Assembly: GCF_003952485.1 (NCBI RefSeq)
Contig: NZ_CP034447.1
Location: 1 to 64,000 of the forward strand
Length of the DNA: 64,000 nt
Reading direction: 5' to 3'
Origin: Mesorhizobium sp. M1E.F.Ca.ET.045.02.1.1
Lineage (GTDB): Bacteria; Pseudomonadota; Alphaproteobacteria; Rhizobiales; Rhizobiaceae
The position numbers and the translations under genes are program-made. The notes beneath the pieces are model-generated. The model was not told the origin of the DNA and made no database searches. It saw only the letters and a list, made by a program, of their open reading frames with translations. Below, one piece after another: positions 9,907 through 19,649 of this stretch. Positions within the stretch are counted from its first letter, which is position 1; each line of letters starts with the position of its first letter.

Positions 9907-11057
9907 TGACGAGCACGGTGTTCCTCAACGACACGACGCTGCGCGACGGCGAGCAGGCGCCCGGCGTCGCCTTCACCCTGGCGGAGAAACTGGCAATCGC
10001 CGAGGCGTTGGCCGCCGCGGGCGTCCCCGAGATCGAGGTCGGCACACCAGCCATGGGTGCCGAGGAGATCGCCGCCATCCGCGCTGTCGTCGCCCTGCGC
10101 CTTCCTGCAAGGATCATGGCCTGGTGTCGGATGACCGAGCACGACCTTGAAGCTGCGATCCAAAGCGGCGTCACGGCCGTCAACCTGTCGCTTCCGGCCT
10201 CCGACGTCCAGCTCGCGGCCAAGCTCGGCTTCGACCGGGCCGCGGCGCTGCAGGTCATCGAACAGATGGTGGAACGGGCTGCCGCCCTCGGCCTCTTCGT
10301 CGCCGTCGGCTGCGAGGATGCCTCGCGGGCGGATCACGACCATCTCGCCCGTGTAGTCGACACGGCCGCTCGCGCCGGCGCAAGCCGCGTCAGGCTGGCC
10401 GACACGGTCGGCGTGCTCGACCCCTTCTCGACCTTCGAGCTCATTGCCCCACTCGCGGCGCATTCTCCGATCGACCTCGAATTCCATGCGCACAATGACC
10501 TCGGCCTCGCCACAGCCAACACGCTGGCCGCGATCCGCGCCGGAGCCAGCCATGCCTCCGTCACCGTCGGCGGGCTCGGCGAGCGTGCCGGCAACGCTGC
10601 GCTGGAAGAGGTCGCCGCAGCCCTTGCCGTCCTCGACGCCACGGATACCGGCGTCGACCTGACCGCGCTGCCCGATCTCGCCGCCCATGTGGCGCGGGCT
10701 GCCCGCCGGCCGACTTCGGCTATCAAGCCGGTCGTCGGCGCCGATGTCTTCACCCACGAGTCCGGCATCCATGTCGCTGGACTGCTGAAGGATTCCCGCA
10801 CCTATCAGGGGCTTGATCCGGCTCTCGTCGGCCGTCGCTGTCGCATCGTCATCGGCAAGCATTCAGGCGCCGCAGCGATCGCTCACGTTCTCGGTGAGAA
10901 CGGCCGCGCGCTCGACCCGGATTTGGCGGCCGCCATGATCGCCCGCATCCGTCGGAAAGCCGCCGAAACCAAATCGACCGTCACCACGGCTCAGCTTGTC
11001 GAACTCTATGACAGTCTGTGCAGCGAAGCCGCCGGCCGGCCCTTCGAAATGGACTGA
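9906..11057 (+). CDS. nifV: NifV, homocitrate synthase
   Basis: Encodes 383 aa. Condenses acetyl-CoA with 2-oxoglutarate to give R-homocitrate, the organic ligand of FeMo-co. Aldolase-type TIM barrel signature [20 protein letters not shown] at the N-terminus, metal-site [15 protein letters not shown] in the middle, and [13 protein letters not shown] plus [13 protein letters not shown] in the C-terminal part. Full length and in frame. Most legume rhizobia lack nifV and take homocitrate from the plant, so its presence inside the nif operon suggests capacity for nitrogen fixation outside nodules, or an ancestry closer to free-living diazotrophs. Confidence 0.94.
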   Translation: MTSTVFLNDTTLRDGEQAPGVAFTLAEKLAIAEALAAAGVPEIEVGTPAMGAEEIAAIRAVVALRLPARIMAWCRMTEHDLEAAIQSGVTAVNLSLPASDVQLAAKLGFDRAAALQVIEQMVERAAALGLFVAVGCEDASRADHDHLARVVDTAARAGASRVRLADTVGVLDPFSTFELIAPLAAHSPIDLEFHAHNDLGLATANTLAAIRAGASHASVTVGGLGERAGNAALEEVAAALAVLDATDTGVDLTALPDLAAHVARAARRPTSAIKPVVGADVFTHESGIHVAGLLKDSRTYQGLDPALVGRRCRIVIGKHSGAAAIAHVLGENGRALDPDLAAAMIARIRRKAAETKSTVTTAQLVELYDSLCSEAAGRPFEMD

Positions 11058-11065
11058 GGCGAGCC

Positions 11066-11863
11066 ATGTCGTTCATCCTCACCACCTCTGCTTCCAGAAC
11101 CGCTTCATGCACCAATCGTGCTGACCGATCCACTCCACCTTCGCTGATCGCCACGATCCGCGAAGACATCGCTTGCGTGAAGGCGCGCGATCCGGCCGCG
11201 CGCGGCACGCTGGAGATCGTGCTTACCTATCCCGGCGTCCACGCTATCGTCTGGCACCGTCTGGCCAACCGTCTGTGGCGGCAAGGCTTCCGTTTCCCGG
11301 CGCGCTTCCTGTCCTGGGCGGCTCGCCTGGTGACGAATGTCGATATCCATCCGGGCGCGACTGTCGGCTGGCGTTTCTTCATCGACCACGGCGCCGGAGT
11401 CGTCATCGGCGAGACTGCGGAAGTCGGCGACGACGTCACGCTTTATCACGGCGTCACGCTGGGCGGCACCTCATGGGCGCCGGGAAAGCGCCATCCGACG
11501 CTCGAAAGCGGCGTGCTCGTCGGCGCCGGCGCCAAGATCCTCGGCGCCATCACCGTCGGCGCCGGCTGCCGCGTTGGCGCCAATGCGGTGGTCATCAAGG
11601 ACGTCCCGCCCGGCATGACCGTGGTCGGCATTCCAGGCCGCATCGTCCGTCCTGCCGCCGAGCGGCGCCGCGTCGTCCACGGCCGGATCGATCTCGACCA
11701 TCACCTGATGCCCGACCCGGTCGGCGATGCCGTCGCCTCGCTCGTTGACCGCATCTCGTTTCTCGAACTGCGGATTTCGCGGCTGCAGCGTCAGCTTGCG
11801 GGCAGCAGACTCGAGACCACCGTTTCCGACCAGGGAGAACGCAATGAGCAGTTGTTCCGTTGA
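11066..11863 (+). CDS. cysE: CysE, serine O-acetyltransferase
   Basis: Encodes 265 aa. Acetylates serine with acetyl-CoA, the first step of cysteine synthesis. The left-handed beta-helix hexapeptide repeats and catalytic region are visible: [77 protein letters not shown]. The location between nifV and nifW suggests a dedicated copy that raises cysteine supply for NifS during derepression, as in Azotobacter (inference). It starts 8 bases after the nifV stop and overlaps the nifW start by 20 bases. Confidence 0.93.
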   Translation: MSFILTTSASRTASCTNRADRSTPPSLIATIREDIACVKARDPAARGTLEIVLTYPGVHAIVWHRLANRLWRQGFRFPARFLSWAARLVTNVDIHPGATVGWRFFIDHGAGVVIGETAEVGDDVTLYHGVTLGGTSWAPGKRHPTLESGVLVGAGAKILGAITVGAGCRVGANAVVIKDVPPGMTVVGIPGRIVRPAAERRRVVHGRIDLDHHLMPDPVGDAVASLVDRISFLELRISRLQRQLAGSRLETTVSDQGERNEQLFR

Positions 11864-12227
11864 CAGCCGGCCGATCGATGTCACCGACATCCTTGCGCGG
11901 CTGAAGGGCCTGTCGGCCGCGGAGGATTTCTTTGCCGCCCTCGGCGTTTCTTATGAGCCTAAGGTGCTGAACGTCTCGCGCCTCCATATCATGAAGCGCA
12001 TGGGGCAGTACCTTGCGGCAGAGGACTTCTCCGATCTTCCCGACCGGGTGATCGCCGCCCGGGCGCGGGCCACGCTCGAACGCGCCTACGAGGATTTCGC
12101 GACCTCCTCGCCGCTCGCGCACCGCGTCTTCAAGGTGCTCAAGGACCACGATCCAGACAAGCCCGCCACGCCGGGCCGAACGTTCGTGCCGTTCGATTCC
12201 GTCCTGAAGCGGTTCGGGAAGGGATGA
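11844..12227 (+). CDS. nifW: NifW, nitrogenase-stabilising protein
   Basis: Encodes 127 aa, a usual NifW length. NifW associates with the MoFe protein and helps protect it from oxygen. The [20 protein letters not shown] opening, [16 protein letters not shown] and the C-terminal [14 protein letters not shown] are family features. The ATG at 11844 follows CAGGGAGAAC and lies within the end of cysE in another frame. Last gene of the iscN operon; a separate NifA/RpoN promoter follows before fixA. Confidence 0.93.
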   Translation: MSSCSVDSRPIDVTDILARLKGLSAAEDFFAALGVSYEPKVLNVSRLHIMKRMGQYLAAEDFSDLPDRVIAARARATLERAYEDFATSSPLAHRVFKVLKDHDPDKPATPGRTFVPFDSVLKRFGKG

Positions 12228-12251
12228 AGCGACAGGAGCGCGACGCGACAA

Positions 12252-12267
12252 TGTCGAGAAGCCGACA
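12252..12267. promoter_or_regulatory. NifA upstream activator sequence for fixABCX
   Basis: TGT-CGAGAAGCCG-ACA is a perfect TGT-N10-ACA site 74 bp before the fixA -24 element. Confidence 0.85.
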
Positions 12268-12340
12268 ATTCCGGGCATCGCATTGGCATCTCCAGAAGAA
12301 AATATCGGCATTTCAAATGGATACGGAAACGCTGAACAGT

Positions 12341-12356
12341 TGGCACGAATGATGCT
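12341..12356 (+). promoter_or_regulatory. Sigma-54 promoter of fixABCX
   Basis: TGGCAC-GAATG-ATGCT carries the -24 GG and -12 GC with correct spacing. It is about 55 bp before the fixA ATG and downstream of the NifA site at 12252. Confidence 0.85.
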
Positions 12357-12410
12357 GAGAAAGAGATGAGCGGGCAAGCCCGTATGCGACAGGAGCCCTG
12401 AGAGAGCGCC

Positions 12411-13262
12411 ATGCACATCGTGATCTGTATCAAGCAGGTGCCGGACTCCGCGCAGATCCGCGTCCATCCGGTAACGAACACGATCATGCGCCAGGGCGTC
12501 CCCACAATCATCAACCCCTACGACCTGTTTGCCCTCGAAGAAGCGTTGCGCCTGCGCGACGCCCATAGCGGCGAGGTCACCGTGCTCACCATGGGTCCGC
12601 CTATGGCTGAAGATGCGCTGCGCAAGGCTCTCACCTACGGCGCCGATCGCGCGGTGCTCTTGACCGACCGCTACTTCGCCGGCTCCGATACCCTCGCGAC
12701 CTCTTTTGCTCTCTCCCAGGCGATCGCGAAGATCGGCGAGACATTTGGCAAGCCCGACATCGTCTTCGCCGGCAAGCAAACCATCGACGGCGACACCGCA
12801 CAGGTCGGCCCGGGCATCGCCAAGCGCCTCGATCTCCTGCAGCTCACTTATGTCGCTAAGATCGCCTCCGTCGACCTGGAAAGCCGCGAGATCACGGTCG
12901 AGCGCCGTTCCGAAGGCGGCATGCAGATGCTGAAGAGCAAGCTACCCTGCCTCATCACCATCCTGGAAGGCAGCAACGAGATCCGCCGCGGCACTCTCGA
13001 CGACGCCCTTCGCGCCGCGCGCAGCGAGATCGTCAAGTGGAGCGCGGCGGGCGCCGGCATCGAGGACCTGAGCAAATGCGGTCTGCGCGGCTCGCCCACG
13101 GTCGTCAAGCGCGTCTTCGCCCCGGCCGCGCGGGCGGAAAAGGCGGCGCAGATCGACGTGACCGACAAGACGCCGCGCGATCTCGCCGACGAGTTGATTG
13201 CTCAAATCTTCACCCGCCAGCCGGCACTGGAACACGAACTCGCCTTCGACGGCGAGGCGTGA
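12411..13262 (+). CDS. fixA: FixA, electron-transfer flavoprotein beta subunit
   Basis: Encodes 283 aa. FixAB is an ETF that, with FixCX, bifurcates electrons from NADH: one branch reduces ubiquinone, the other a low-potential ferredoxin that feeds NifH. The opening [20 protein letters not shown] and [20 protein letters not shown], plus the nucleotide-binding [20 protein letters not shown], are ETF-beta signatures. First gene of the NifA-controlled fixABCX operon, 16 bases before fixB. Confidence 0.96.
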   Translation: MHIVICIKQVPDSAQIRVHPVTNTIMRQGVPTIINPYDLFALEEALRLRDAHSGEVTVLTMGPPMAEDALRKALTYGADRAVLLTDRYFAGSDTLATSFALSQAIAKIGETFGKPDIVFAGKQTIDGDTAQVGPGIAKRLDLLQLTYVAKIASVDLESREITVERRSEGGMQMLKSKLPCLITILEGSNEIRRGTLDDALRAARSEIVKWSAAGAGIEDLSKCGLRGSPTVVKRVFAPAARAEKAAQIDVTDKTPRDLADELIAQIFTRQPALEHELAFDGEA

Positions 13263-13278
13263 CGGCAAGGAGCAGACC

Positions 13279-14388
13279 ATGTCTACCGCGAACCGAGAAA
13301 CTCCACCGCCCGCCGCCGGCCGCGCCGGCATGAAGAAGGAGCTGCCCGAGCGTTTCAAGCACTACAGGCACGTCTGGGTCTTCATCGAGCTGGAGCGCGG
13401 CCAGGTCCATCCCGTTTCCTTCGAGCTACTCGGCGAGGGCCGCAAGCTCGCCGACAAGCTCGGCGTGGAGCTCGCCGGCGTCGTGCTCGGCCCGCCCGGC
13501 GAAGCGACCTGGCACGCGGTCGCCGGGGCCTTCGCCTATGGCGCCGACCTCGCCTACATCATCGAGGACCCACTGCTCGCCCATTACCGCAACGAGCCTT
13601 TCACCCGGGCGATGACCGACCTGGTCAACACCTACAAGCCCGAAATCCTGCTGCTCGGCGCGACCATCCTCGGCCGCGACCTCGCCGGCTCCGTCGCCAC
13701 CACGCTTCTCACCGGCCTCACCGCCGACTGCACCGAGCTCGACGTCGACATCGACGGCTCCCTTGCCGCGACCCGGCCGACCTTCGGCGGCTCGCTGCTG
13801 TGCACCATCTACACGCTCAACTACCGGCCGCAGATGGCGACAGTGCGCCCCCGCGTCATGGCGATGCCGGCGCGGACAGACAAGCCGGTCGGCCGCGTCA
13901 TCCAGCACAAGCTTTTCATGGCAGAGCAAGACATCGTCACCAAGATCCTCGGCTTCCTCCCCGACAGCCAGTCGGCCAAGGCCAATCTCGCCTATGCCGA
14001 CGTCGTGGTGGCCGGCGGCCTCGGCCTCGGCGCGGTGGAGAACCTGCAGCTCGTCAAGAACCTCGCTGCCGCGATCGGCGCCGAATACGGCTGCTCGCGC
14101 CCGCTGGTGCAGAAAGGCTGGATGCCGGCTGACCGCCAGATCGGCCAGACCGGCAAGACGATCCGTCCGAAGCTCTACATCGCAGCCGGCATTTCCGGCG
14201 CCATCCAGCATCGCGTCGGCGTCGAGGGCGCGGACCTGATCGTCGCCATCAACACCGACCCGAACGCGCCGATCTTCGACTTCGCCCATGTCGGCATCGT
14301 CACCGATGCGATCCGCTTCCTGCCGGCGCTGACGGAGGCCTTCACGCGGCGGCTCTCGCCGCACAACCGCGACAAGCTCGCCAGCTGA
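13279..14388 (+). CDS. fixB: FixB, electron-transfer flavoprotein alpha subunit
   Basis: Encodes 369 aa. Partner of FixA and holder of the second FAD. An N-terminal ETF domain ([39 protein letters not shown]) is followed by the C-terminal FAD-binding domain. Typical FAD-site motifs are [39 protein letters not shown] and [20 protein letters not shown]. The start ATG at 13279 has AAGGAGCA upstream. Frame intact, 19 bases before fixC. Confidence 0.96.
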   Translation: MSTANRETPPPAAGRAGMKKELPERFKHYRHVWVFIELERGQVHPVSFELLGEGRKLADKLGVELAGVVLGPPGEATWHAVAGAFAYGADLAYIIEDPLLAHYRNEPFTRAMTDLVNTYKPEILLLGATILGRDLAGSVATTLLTGLTADCTELDVDIDGSLAATRPTFGGSLLCTIYTLNYRPQMATVRPRVMAMPARTDKPVGRVIQHKLFMAEQDIVTKILGFLPDSQSAKANLAYADVVVAGGLGLGAVENLQLVKNLAAAIGAEYGCSRPLVQKGWMPADRQIGQTGKTIRPKLYIAAGISGAIQHRVGVEGADLIVAINTDPNAPIFDFAHVGIVTDAIRFLPALTEAFTRRLSPHNRDKLAS

Positions 14389-14407
14389 CGGAGGCGGAGA
14401 GACGGCC

Positions 14408-15715
14408 ATGATCGAGGAGAAATTCGACGCCATCGTCATCGGGGCCGGCATGTCCGGCAACGCCGCCGCCTATACCATGGCGAGCCGCGGCATGAAGGTG
14501 CTGCAGCTCGAGCGCGGCGAATATCCGGGCTCCAAGAACGTCCAGGGCGCCATCATGTATGCCGACATGCTGGAGAAGATCATCCCGGACTTCCGCGAGG
14601 ACGCGCCCCTCGAGCGCCACCTCGTCGAGCAGCGCTTCTGGATGCTGGACGATACCTCACACACCGGCATGCACTACAGGTCGGACGACTTCAACGAGGC
14701 CAAGCCCAACCGCTATACGATCATCCGCGCCCAGTTCGACAAATGGTTCTCGCGCAAGGTGCGCGAAGCCGGCGCGACCGTGCTGTGCGAAACCACCGTG
14801 ACCGAGCTCGCGCACGACACCAGGGGCCAGGTGATCGGCGTGCGCACCGACCGCGCCGGCGGCGTCATCTTCGCCGATGTGGTCGTGCTGGCCGAAGGCG
14901 TCAACGGCCTCCTCGGCACACGGGCCGGCCTGCGCGAAATGCCGAGGCCGGAGGCAGTCGCGCTCGCGGTCAAGGAGATGCACTTCCTGCCTGAAGAGGT
15001 GATCGGAGAGCGCTTCGGCCTCAAGGGCAACGAAGGCTGCGTCATCGAAGCCGCCGGCACGATCTCGCGCGGGATGACAGGGCTTGCCTTCCTTTACACC
15101 AACAAGGAGTCGATCTCTCTGGGCATCGGCTGCCTCGTCTCCGATTTCGCCTCCACAATGGAAAGTCCCTACGCGCTCCTCGACGCCTTCAAGAACCATC
15201 CCTCCGTCCGGCCGTTCATCGCAGGCTCCGAGGTCAAGGAGTATGCCGCGCACCTCATCCCCGAAGGCGGCTACAAGGCGATCCCGCAGCTCTTCGGCGA
15301 CGGTTGGGTGGTCGTCGGCGACGCCGCCCAGCTCAATAATGCCGTGCATCGCGAGGGCTCCAACCTCGCCATGACGTCGGGCCGCATCGCCGGCGAGGCG
15401 ATCTTCCAGGTCAAGAGCCGCAGGGATCCCATGACCAAGAACAACCTCGCCCTCTACAAGACCATGCTGGACAAGTCCTTCGTCATCAAAGACCTGATGA
15501 AATACAAGGACATGCCGGCCCTGCTCCACACCAATTCCCGCAATTTCTTCATGACCTACCCGCAGCTGATGTCGCAGGCCGCGCAGAACTTCATGCGCGT
15601 CGACGGCAGGCCGAAGATCGAGAAGGAGAAGGCGACCACGTCTGCCTTCATCAAGGCGCGCTCGCGCTGGGGCCTGGTCAGCGACGCCGTCCGCCTGGCC
15701 TTCGCCTGGCGCTGA
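14408..15715 (+). CDS. fixC: FixC, ETF:quinone oxidoreductase-type flavoprotein
   Basis: Encodes 435 aa, matching FixC. FAD protein that passes electrons from FixAB to ubiquinone at the membrane. The dinucleotide fold [20 protein letters not shown] is at the N-terminus, followed by [18 protein letters not shown]. The second FAD motif [20 protein letters not shown] and the amphipathic region near PQLFG fit ETF-QO relatives. It follows fixB closely and is followed 15 bases later by fixX. Confidence 0.96.
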   Translation: MIEEKFDAIVIGAGMSGNAAAYTMASRGMKVLQLERGEYPGSKNVQGAIMYADMLEKIIPDFREDAPLERHLVEQRFWMLDDTSHTGMHYRSDDFNEAKPNRYTIIRAQFDKWFSRKVREAGATVLCETTVTELAHDTRGQVIGVRTDRAGGVIFADVVVLAEGVNGLLGTRAGLREMPRPEAVALAVKEMHFLPEEVIGERFGLKGNEGCVIEAAGTISRGMTGLAFLYTNKESISLGIGCLVSDFASTMESPYALLDAFKNHPSVRPFIAGSEVKEYAAHLIPEGGYKAIPQLFGDGWVVVGDAAQLNNAVHREGSNLAMTSGRIAGEAIFQVKSRRDPMTKNNLALYKTMLDKSFVIKDLMKYKDMPALLHTNSRNFFMTYPQLMSQAAQNFMRVDGRPKIEKEKATTSAFIKARSRWGLVSDAVRLAFAWR

Positions 15716-15730
15716 GAAGGAGAAGGAAAG

Positions 15731-16030
15731 ATGACGATCGCAGTGGCCGAACTCCGCGTCGAGGACAAGCTCTTCCAGAACCGCTACCTGGTCGATGCCG
15801 GGCGCCCGCACATCAAGGTGCGGCCGCACGAGAAGCCGAGCCCCAACCTTATCGCGCTCACCCGCGTCTGCCCGGCCAAGTGCTACGAGCTGAACGACAA
15901 GGGCCAGGTCGAGATCACCGCCGACGGCTGCATGGAATGCGGCACCTGCCGCGTGCTCTGCGAAGCCTCGGGCGAGATCGAGTGGAACTATCCGCGCGGC
16001 GGTTTCGGCGTGCTCTTCAAGTTCGGCTGA
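15731..16030 (+). CDS. fixX: FixX, ferredoxin-like subunit of the FixABCX complex
   Basis: Encodes 99 aa. Carries the Fe-S cluster(s) of the complex. The cysteine arrays are [17 protein letters not shown] and [20 protein letters not shown]. The ATG at 15731 follows GAAGGAGAAGGAAAG, a strong ribosome site. End of the fixABCX block proper; a peroxiredoxin gene follows 50 bases later. Confidence 0.96.
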   Translation: MTIAVAELRVEDKLFQNRYLVDAGRPHIKVRPHEKPSPNLIALTRVCPAKCYELNDKGQVEITADGCMECGTCRVLCEASGEIEWNYPRGGFGVLFKFG

Positions 16031-16080
16031 CCGCCTGTCGCACCAACCATCATCCCCCAAAAGCCATAGGAGACAAAACG

Positions 16081-16635
16081 ATGCTCGGTATCGGCGACAA
16101 GCTTCCGCAATTCAGCATCACCGGCGTGAAACCGGGCTTCAACCAGCACGAGGAGAACGGCGAGAGCGCCTTCGAGATGCTGACCGAGATGAGCTTCCCG
16201 GGCAAATGGAAGGTCATCTTCTTCTATCCGAAGGATTTCACCTTCGTCTGCCCGACCGAGATCGCCGCCTTCGCGCGCCTGGCGAAGCAATTCGAGAGCC
16301 GCGATGCTGTTGTGCTGGGCGGCTCCACCGACAATGAGTTCGTCAAGCTCGCCTGGCGCCGCGACCATCCCGACCTCGACAAGCTGCCGATCTGGATGTT
16401 TGCCGACACCACCGGATCGCTGGTCGACGGGCTCGGCGTGCGCTCGCCGGAAGGCGTGGCATTCCGCTACACCTTCATCGCGGACGGCGACAACGTGATC
16501 CAGCACATCTACGCGACCAATCTCAATGTCGGCCGCAATCCCGACGACACCCTGCGCGTGCTCGACGCCCTGCAGACGGAAGGCCTGTGCGCCTGCAACC
16601 GGCAGATCGGCGGCGAGATGCTCATGGTCGCGTGA
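16081..16635 (+). CDS. Peroxiredoxin (AhpC/TSA type)
   Basis: Encodes 184 aa. Thiol peroxidase reducing hydrogen or organic peroxides. The peroxidatic cysteine lies in KDFTFVCPTEIAAFARLA. The C-terminal GLCACNRQIGGEML holds cysteines that could resolve the disulfide. The rhizobial symbiotic peroxiredoxin PrxS is a plausible equivalent, but I cannot assign that symbol securely. The location just after fixX and before nifA suggests NifA-linked expression to protect nitrogenase or the flavin bifurcation complex from peroxide. Confidence 0.92.
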   Translation: MLGIGDKLPQFSITGVKPGFNQHEENGESAFEMLTEMSFPGKWKVIFFYPKDFTFVCPTEIAAFARLAKQFESRDAVVLGGSTDNEFVKLAWRRDHPDLDKLPIWMFADTTGSLVDGLGVRSPEGVAFRYTFIADGDNVIQHIYATNLNVGRNPDDTLRVLDALQTEGLCACNRQIGGEMLMVA

Positions 16636-16657
16636 CCGTCGCCGGGAGCCACTCGCC

Positions 16658-17467
16658 ATGGGCGCAATCCCCCGCGATATCGCCGGCTGCCCGTTCCACG
16701 CCGACCGGGCGGCGCTCGCTGCGGATCGCGATGCGCGCAAGACGATGATCGTGACCGGCGCGAGCCGCGGCATCGGCCATGCCATCGTCCGCCTCTTCGC
16801 CGAAGCCGGCTGGCGCATCATCACTTGCTCCCGCCGGCCCTTCGACGCCGTCCGCTGTCCCTGGGAATCCGGCCCTGAAAACCATGTGGTGATCAACCTG
16901 GCCGACCGTGCGAACCTGCCGGCCGCGGTCGCCGAGCTCAAGGTGCGGCTCGGCGGCAGGCCACTTCATGCGCTGATCAACAATGCGGGCATCTCGCCGA
17001 AGGCAGACACCGGGGAGCGGCTGACGTCGCTCGACACCCCGATCGAGACGTGGATGGAAGTCTTCCACGTCAACTTCCTGGCGCCGATCCTGCTTGCCCG
17101 CGGACTGTTCGACGAGCTCGCTGCCGCGCGCGGCTCCGTCATTAACGTGACCTCCATCGTCGGCTCCCGCGTCCATCCCTTCGCCGGCACCGCCTACGCC
17201 ACATCGAAAGCCGCGCTCGCCGCGCTTACCCGCGAGATGGCCGCCGACTTCGCCCGCCACGGCGTCCGCGTCAACGCGATCGCACCTGGCGAGATCCGCA
17301 CCGATATCCTGTCGCCAGGAACCGAGGAAAGGCTGCAGCCGCTGATCCCGATGGGCCGCATCGGCGAGCCCGAGGAAGTTGCCAGGGTCGCTTACTTCCT
17401 GTGCTCCGATGCAGCGAGCTACGTGACCGGCCAAGAACTGGCCATAAACGGCGGACAGACGCTGTGA
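16658..17467 (+). CDS. SDR-family NAD(P)-dependent oxidoreductase
   Basis: Encodes 269 aa. Short-chain dehydrogenase with the cofactor motif VTGASRGIGHAIVRLFAEAG, NNAG in HALINNAGISPKAD, catalytic serine in NVTSIVGSRVHPF and YATSK (Tyr/Lys). The tail VAYFLCSDAASYVTGQELAI is FabG-like. Substrate unknown. It begins 22 bases after the peroxiredoxin stop and is probably the last gene of the fixABCX transcript. Confidence 0.9.
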   Translation: MGAIPRDIAGCPFHADRAALAADRDARKTMIVTGASRGIGHAIVRLFAEAGWRIITCSRRPFDAVRCPWESGPENHVVINLADRANLPAAVAELKVRLGGRPLHALINNAGISPKADTGERLTSLDTPIETWMEVFHVNFLAPILLARGLFDELAAARGSVINVTSIVGSRVHPFAGTAYATSKAALAALTREMAADFARHGVRVNAIAPGEIRTDILSPGTEERLQPLIPMGRIGEPEEVARVAYFLCSDAASYVTGQELAINGGQTL

Positions 17468-17717
17468 ATTCCAGGCTTGCGGCCAAACGCCGCATAATTC
17501 ATTGACTCTGACACCACCATATAGTTCAGAACTATCAGTCTATACTCGGGCTTACAGAATTAGATCAACAATTGCCCAATAATTACGCTTGATGCACTTT
17601 AATTGAGCGCGACAAACGGGGGCGACATGTGGTTTACTTTAGCTGGCGGAATCGAGCCTCTGGAAGACGAGAATTCCGTGGGAGGAACACCCTTGGAACA
17701 ATATCCGAGATGTTTCC
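17468..17717 (+). promoter_or_regulatory. AT-rich leader region upstream of nifA
   Basis: About 250 bases with no gene, clearly richer in A/T than its surroundings, so a promoter for nifA is likely. I see no perfect TGT-N10-ACA site, no convincing -24/-12 element and no CTGAT-N4-ATCAG palindrome. A weak half-match is TTGATGCACTTTAA. nifA may also be read through from the fixA operon. Confidence 0.4.
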
Positions 17718-19475
17718 ATGACTCACATGCTGCGCGAACGGATCGATGAGGTAGAAGACCGGGACACCTTGCCGACACCGGCGATCAAGGCCATGCGCAA
17801 GGCGGACATTTCACTGAGCGGGATCTACGAGATCTCGAAGGTGCTGACCGCGCCTGCCCGGCTCGAGATAACGCTCGCCAATGTCGTGAACATCCTCTCC
17901 TCCTTCCTGCAGATGCGCCACGGCGCGATCGTCGTCCTCGACGACGACGGCGACCCGGAGATTTCGGCGACCGCGGGCATGACGCATCCCGGCCGCTCGG
18001 TTCCGCAGGCGGCCATCGACCAGATCGTCGCGACGGCAACGCCGCTCGTGATCCAGGACGTCGCCAAGTCCGAACTATTCGCGGCCTTCGCCCAGCAGCC
18101 CTCTGCTACCGGTGAATTTCCGATCGCCTTCATCGGCGTTCCTGTGAAGGCCGACTACAAGGTCCTGGGAACCCTCTCGATCGACCGGGTCAGGGATGGC
18201 GCCACCAGTTTCCGCTACGACGAGGATGTGCGCTTCCTGACAATGGTCGCCAATCTCGTCGGCCAGACGATCCGCCTCCACCGGATCCTAAGCTCCGACC
18301 GCCAGCGCCTAATCGAGGAGACGCGTCGGCTGGAAAAGTCGCTCGACGACGAGCGCTCTGGCCCCGCCCGCCATCCGCATGTCAGGATCGATGGCATCGT
18401 CGGGGAAAGCCCAGCGGTCAAGCATGTGCTCGAGACCATCTCGATCGTAGCGAAGACGAATTCGACGGTGCTGCTGCGCGGCGAAAGCGGCACGGGCAAG
18501 GAACTCTTCGCCCAGGCGATCCACGAACTGTCGCCGCGCAAGAACAAGCCCTTCGTCAAGCTGAACTGCGCCGCCCTCCCGGAAAGCGTCCTGGAATCGG
18601 AGCTGTTTGGGCATGAGAAGGGCGCCTTCACCGGCGCCGTCTCGCAGCGCGCCGGTCGTTTCGAGCTGGCCGATCGCGGAACGCTCCTCCTCGACGAGAT
18701 CGGCGAGATCTCGCCTGCCTTCCAGGCCAAGCTCCTGCGCGTCCTCCAGGAAGGCGAACTGGAACGCATCGGCGGCACGAGAACGCTGAAGGTCGACGTC
18801 CGCCTCATCTGCGCCACCAACAAGGACCTCGAGGCTGCCGTTGCCAAGGGCGAGTTCCGCGCCGACCTCTACTACCGCATCAACGTCGTTCCGGTCATCC
18901 TGCCCCCGCTCAGGGAACGGCCCAGCGACATTCCACGTCTCGCCAATGCCTTCCTCTCCCGCTTCAACAAGGAGAACCGCCGCGATCTCGCCTTCGCGCC
19001 GGCGGCACTCGAGCTGATCTCCCGGTGCTACTTCCCGGGCAATGTCCGCGAACTGGAGAACTGCGTGCGCCGCACGGCGACCCTGGCCCGATCGAGGACC
19101 ATCGCGCCCTCGGATTTCGCATGCAAGAGCAGCCAGTGCCTGTCCTCGCTCCTGTGGAAGGGGGCCGACCGGTCGCACGGGGGGAGCCCCATCGACGACC
19201 TCGCCCAGGGCCGCGTGATGCCGGCCGGATCGTCGGCATCGGTCAGGCGCGTGCCCGCTCCCGCGGAAGGTGCGGCACCACCCGTCAAGGCGTGCGATCC
19301 GAACGACCCCGCCTGTCCGGCCATGGGGTCCCGGCTGACCGAACGCGACCGCCTGATCGACGCGATGGAACGGGCCGGCTGGGTCCAGGCCAAGGCCGCC
19401 CGTATCCTCGGCCTCACGCCGCGCCAGGTGGGTTATGCGCTCCGCCGCCACGGTGTCGAGGTGCAGAAGTTCTGA
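17718..19475 (+). CDS. nifA: NifA, RpoN-dependent transcriptional activator of nif/fix genes
   Basis: Encodes 585 aa. An N-terminal GAF domain (about residues 35-185) is followed by the AAA+ domain. Walker A is GESGTGKELF, the sigma-54 contact loop is GAFTGA, and Walker B is RGTLLLDEIGEI. The oxygen-responsive cysteine array C-x11-C-x19-C-x4-C typical of rhizobial NifA spans the end of the AAA+ domain (from ISRCYFPGNVRELENCV to FACKSSQC). A linker then leads to a C-terminal Fis-type helix-turn-helix (GWVQAKAARILGLTPRQVGY). The ATG at 17718 has a weak ribosome site. It should bind the TGT-N10-ACA sites reported here. Confidence 0.97.
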   Translation: MTHMLRERIDEVEDRDTLPTPAIKAMRKADISLSGIYEISKVLTAPARLEITLANVVNILSSFLQMRHGAIVVLDDDGDPEISATAGMTHPGRSVPQAAIDQIVATATPLVIQDVAKSELFAAFAQQPSATGEFPIAFIGVPVKADYKVLGTLSIDRVRDGATSFRYDEDVRFLTMVANLVGQTIRLHRILSSDRQRLIEETRRLEKSLDDERSGPARHPHVRIDGIVGESPAVKHVLETISIVAKTNSTVLLRGESGTGKELFAQAIHELSPRKNKPFVKLNCAALPESVLESELFGHEKGAFTGAVSQRAGRFELADRGTLLLDEIGEISPAFQAKLLRVLQEGELERIGGTRTLKVDVRLICATNKDLEAAVAKGEFRADLYYRINVVPVILPPLRERPSDIPRLANAFLSRFNKENRRDLAFAPAALELISRCYFPGNVRELENCVRRTATLARSRTIAPSDFACKSSQCLSSLLWKGADRSHGGSPIDDLAQGRVMPAGSSASVRRVPAPAEGAAPPVKACDPNDPACPAMGSRLTERDRLIDAMERAGWVQAKAARILGLTPRQVGYALRRHGVEVQKF

Positions 19476-19505
19476 GGCGGGCGGGCACGGACAAGCCCAG
19501 GCGAA

Positions 19506-19543
19506 TGTCGAAACCCCGACAAAACCGTGTCGGAGCCCGCACA
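19506..19543. promoter_or_regulatory. Two tandem NifA activator sites for nifB
   Basis: Perfect TGT-N10-ACA sites at 19506-19521 (TGT-CGAAACCCCG-ACA) and 19528-19543 (TGT-CGGAGCCCGC-ACA). They are 22 bp apart, two helix turns, so NifA would bind on the same DNA face, 52-90 bp before the nifB -24 element. Confidence 0.85.
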
Positions 19544-19594
19544 GGGAATCCGACACGAAACGCTAGTACTTTGAAATTCTTTACATTTCCGACT

Positions 19595-19610
19595 TGGCAC
19601 GGCTCTTGCG
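19595..19610 (+). promoter_or_regulatory. Sigma-54 promoter of nifB
   Basis: TGGCAC-GGCTC-TTGCG is the best RpoN match in the window. The predicted transcript start near 19620 makes the in-frame ATG at 19620 an unlikely start and supports the ATG at 19650. Confidence 0.9.
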
Positions 19611-19649
19611 AGACCACTGGTGACGTTCACCTGGGAACGGAGCCGCTCG

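Noticed and set aside
17468..17717. NifA or FNR site in front of nifA
   Set aside because: The best candidates (TTGATGCACTTTAA, TGT-like halves) do not meet the consensus on both arms.
19620..19649. ATG at 19620 as the nifB start
   Set aside because: It falls at the transcript start predicted from the -12 element, so it would have no ribosome site; ATG 19650 does.
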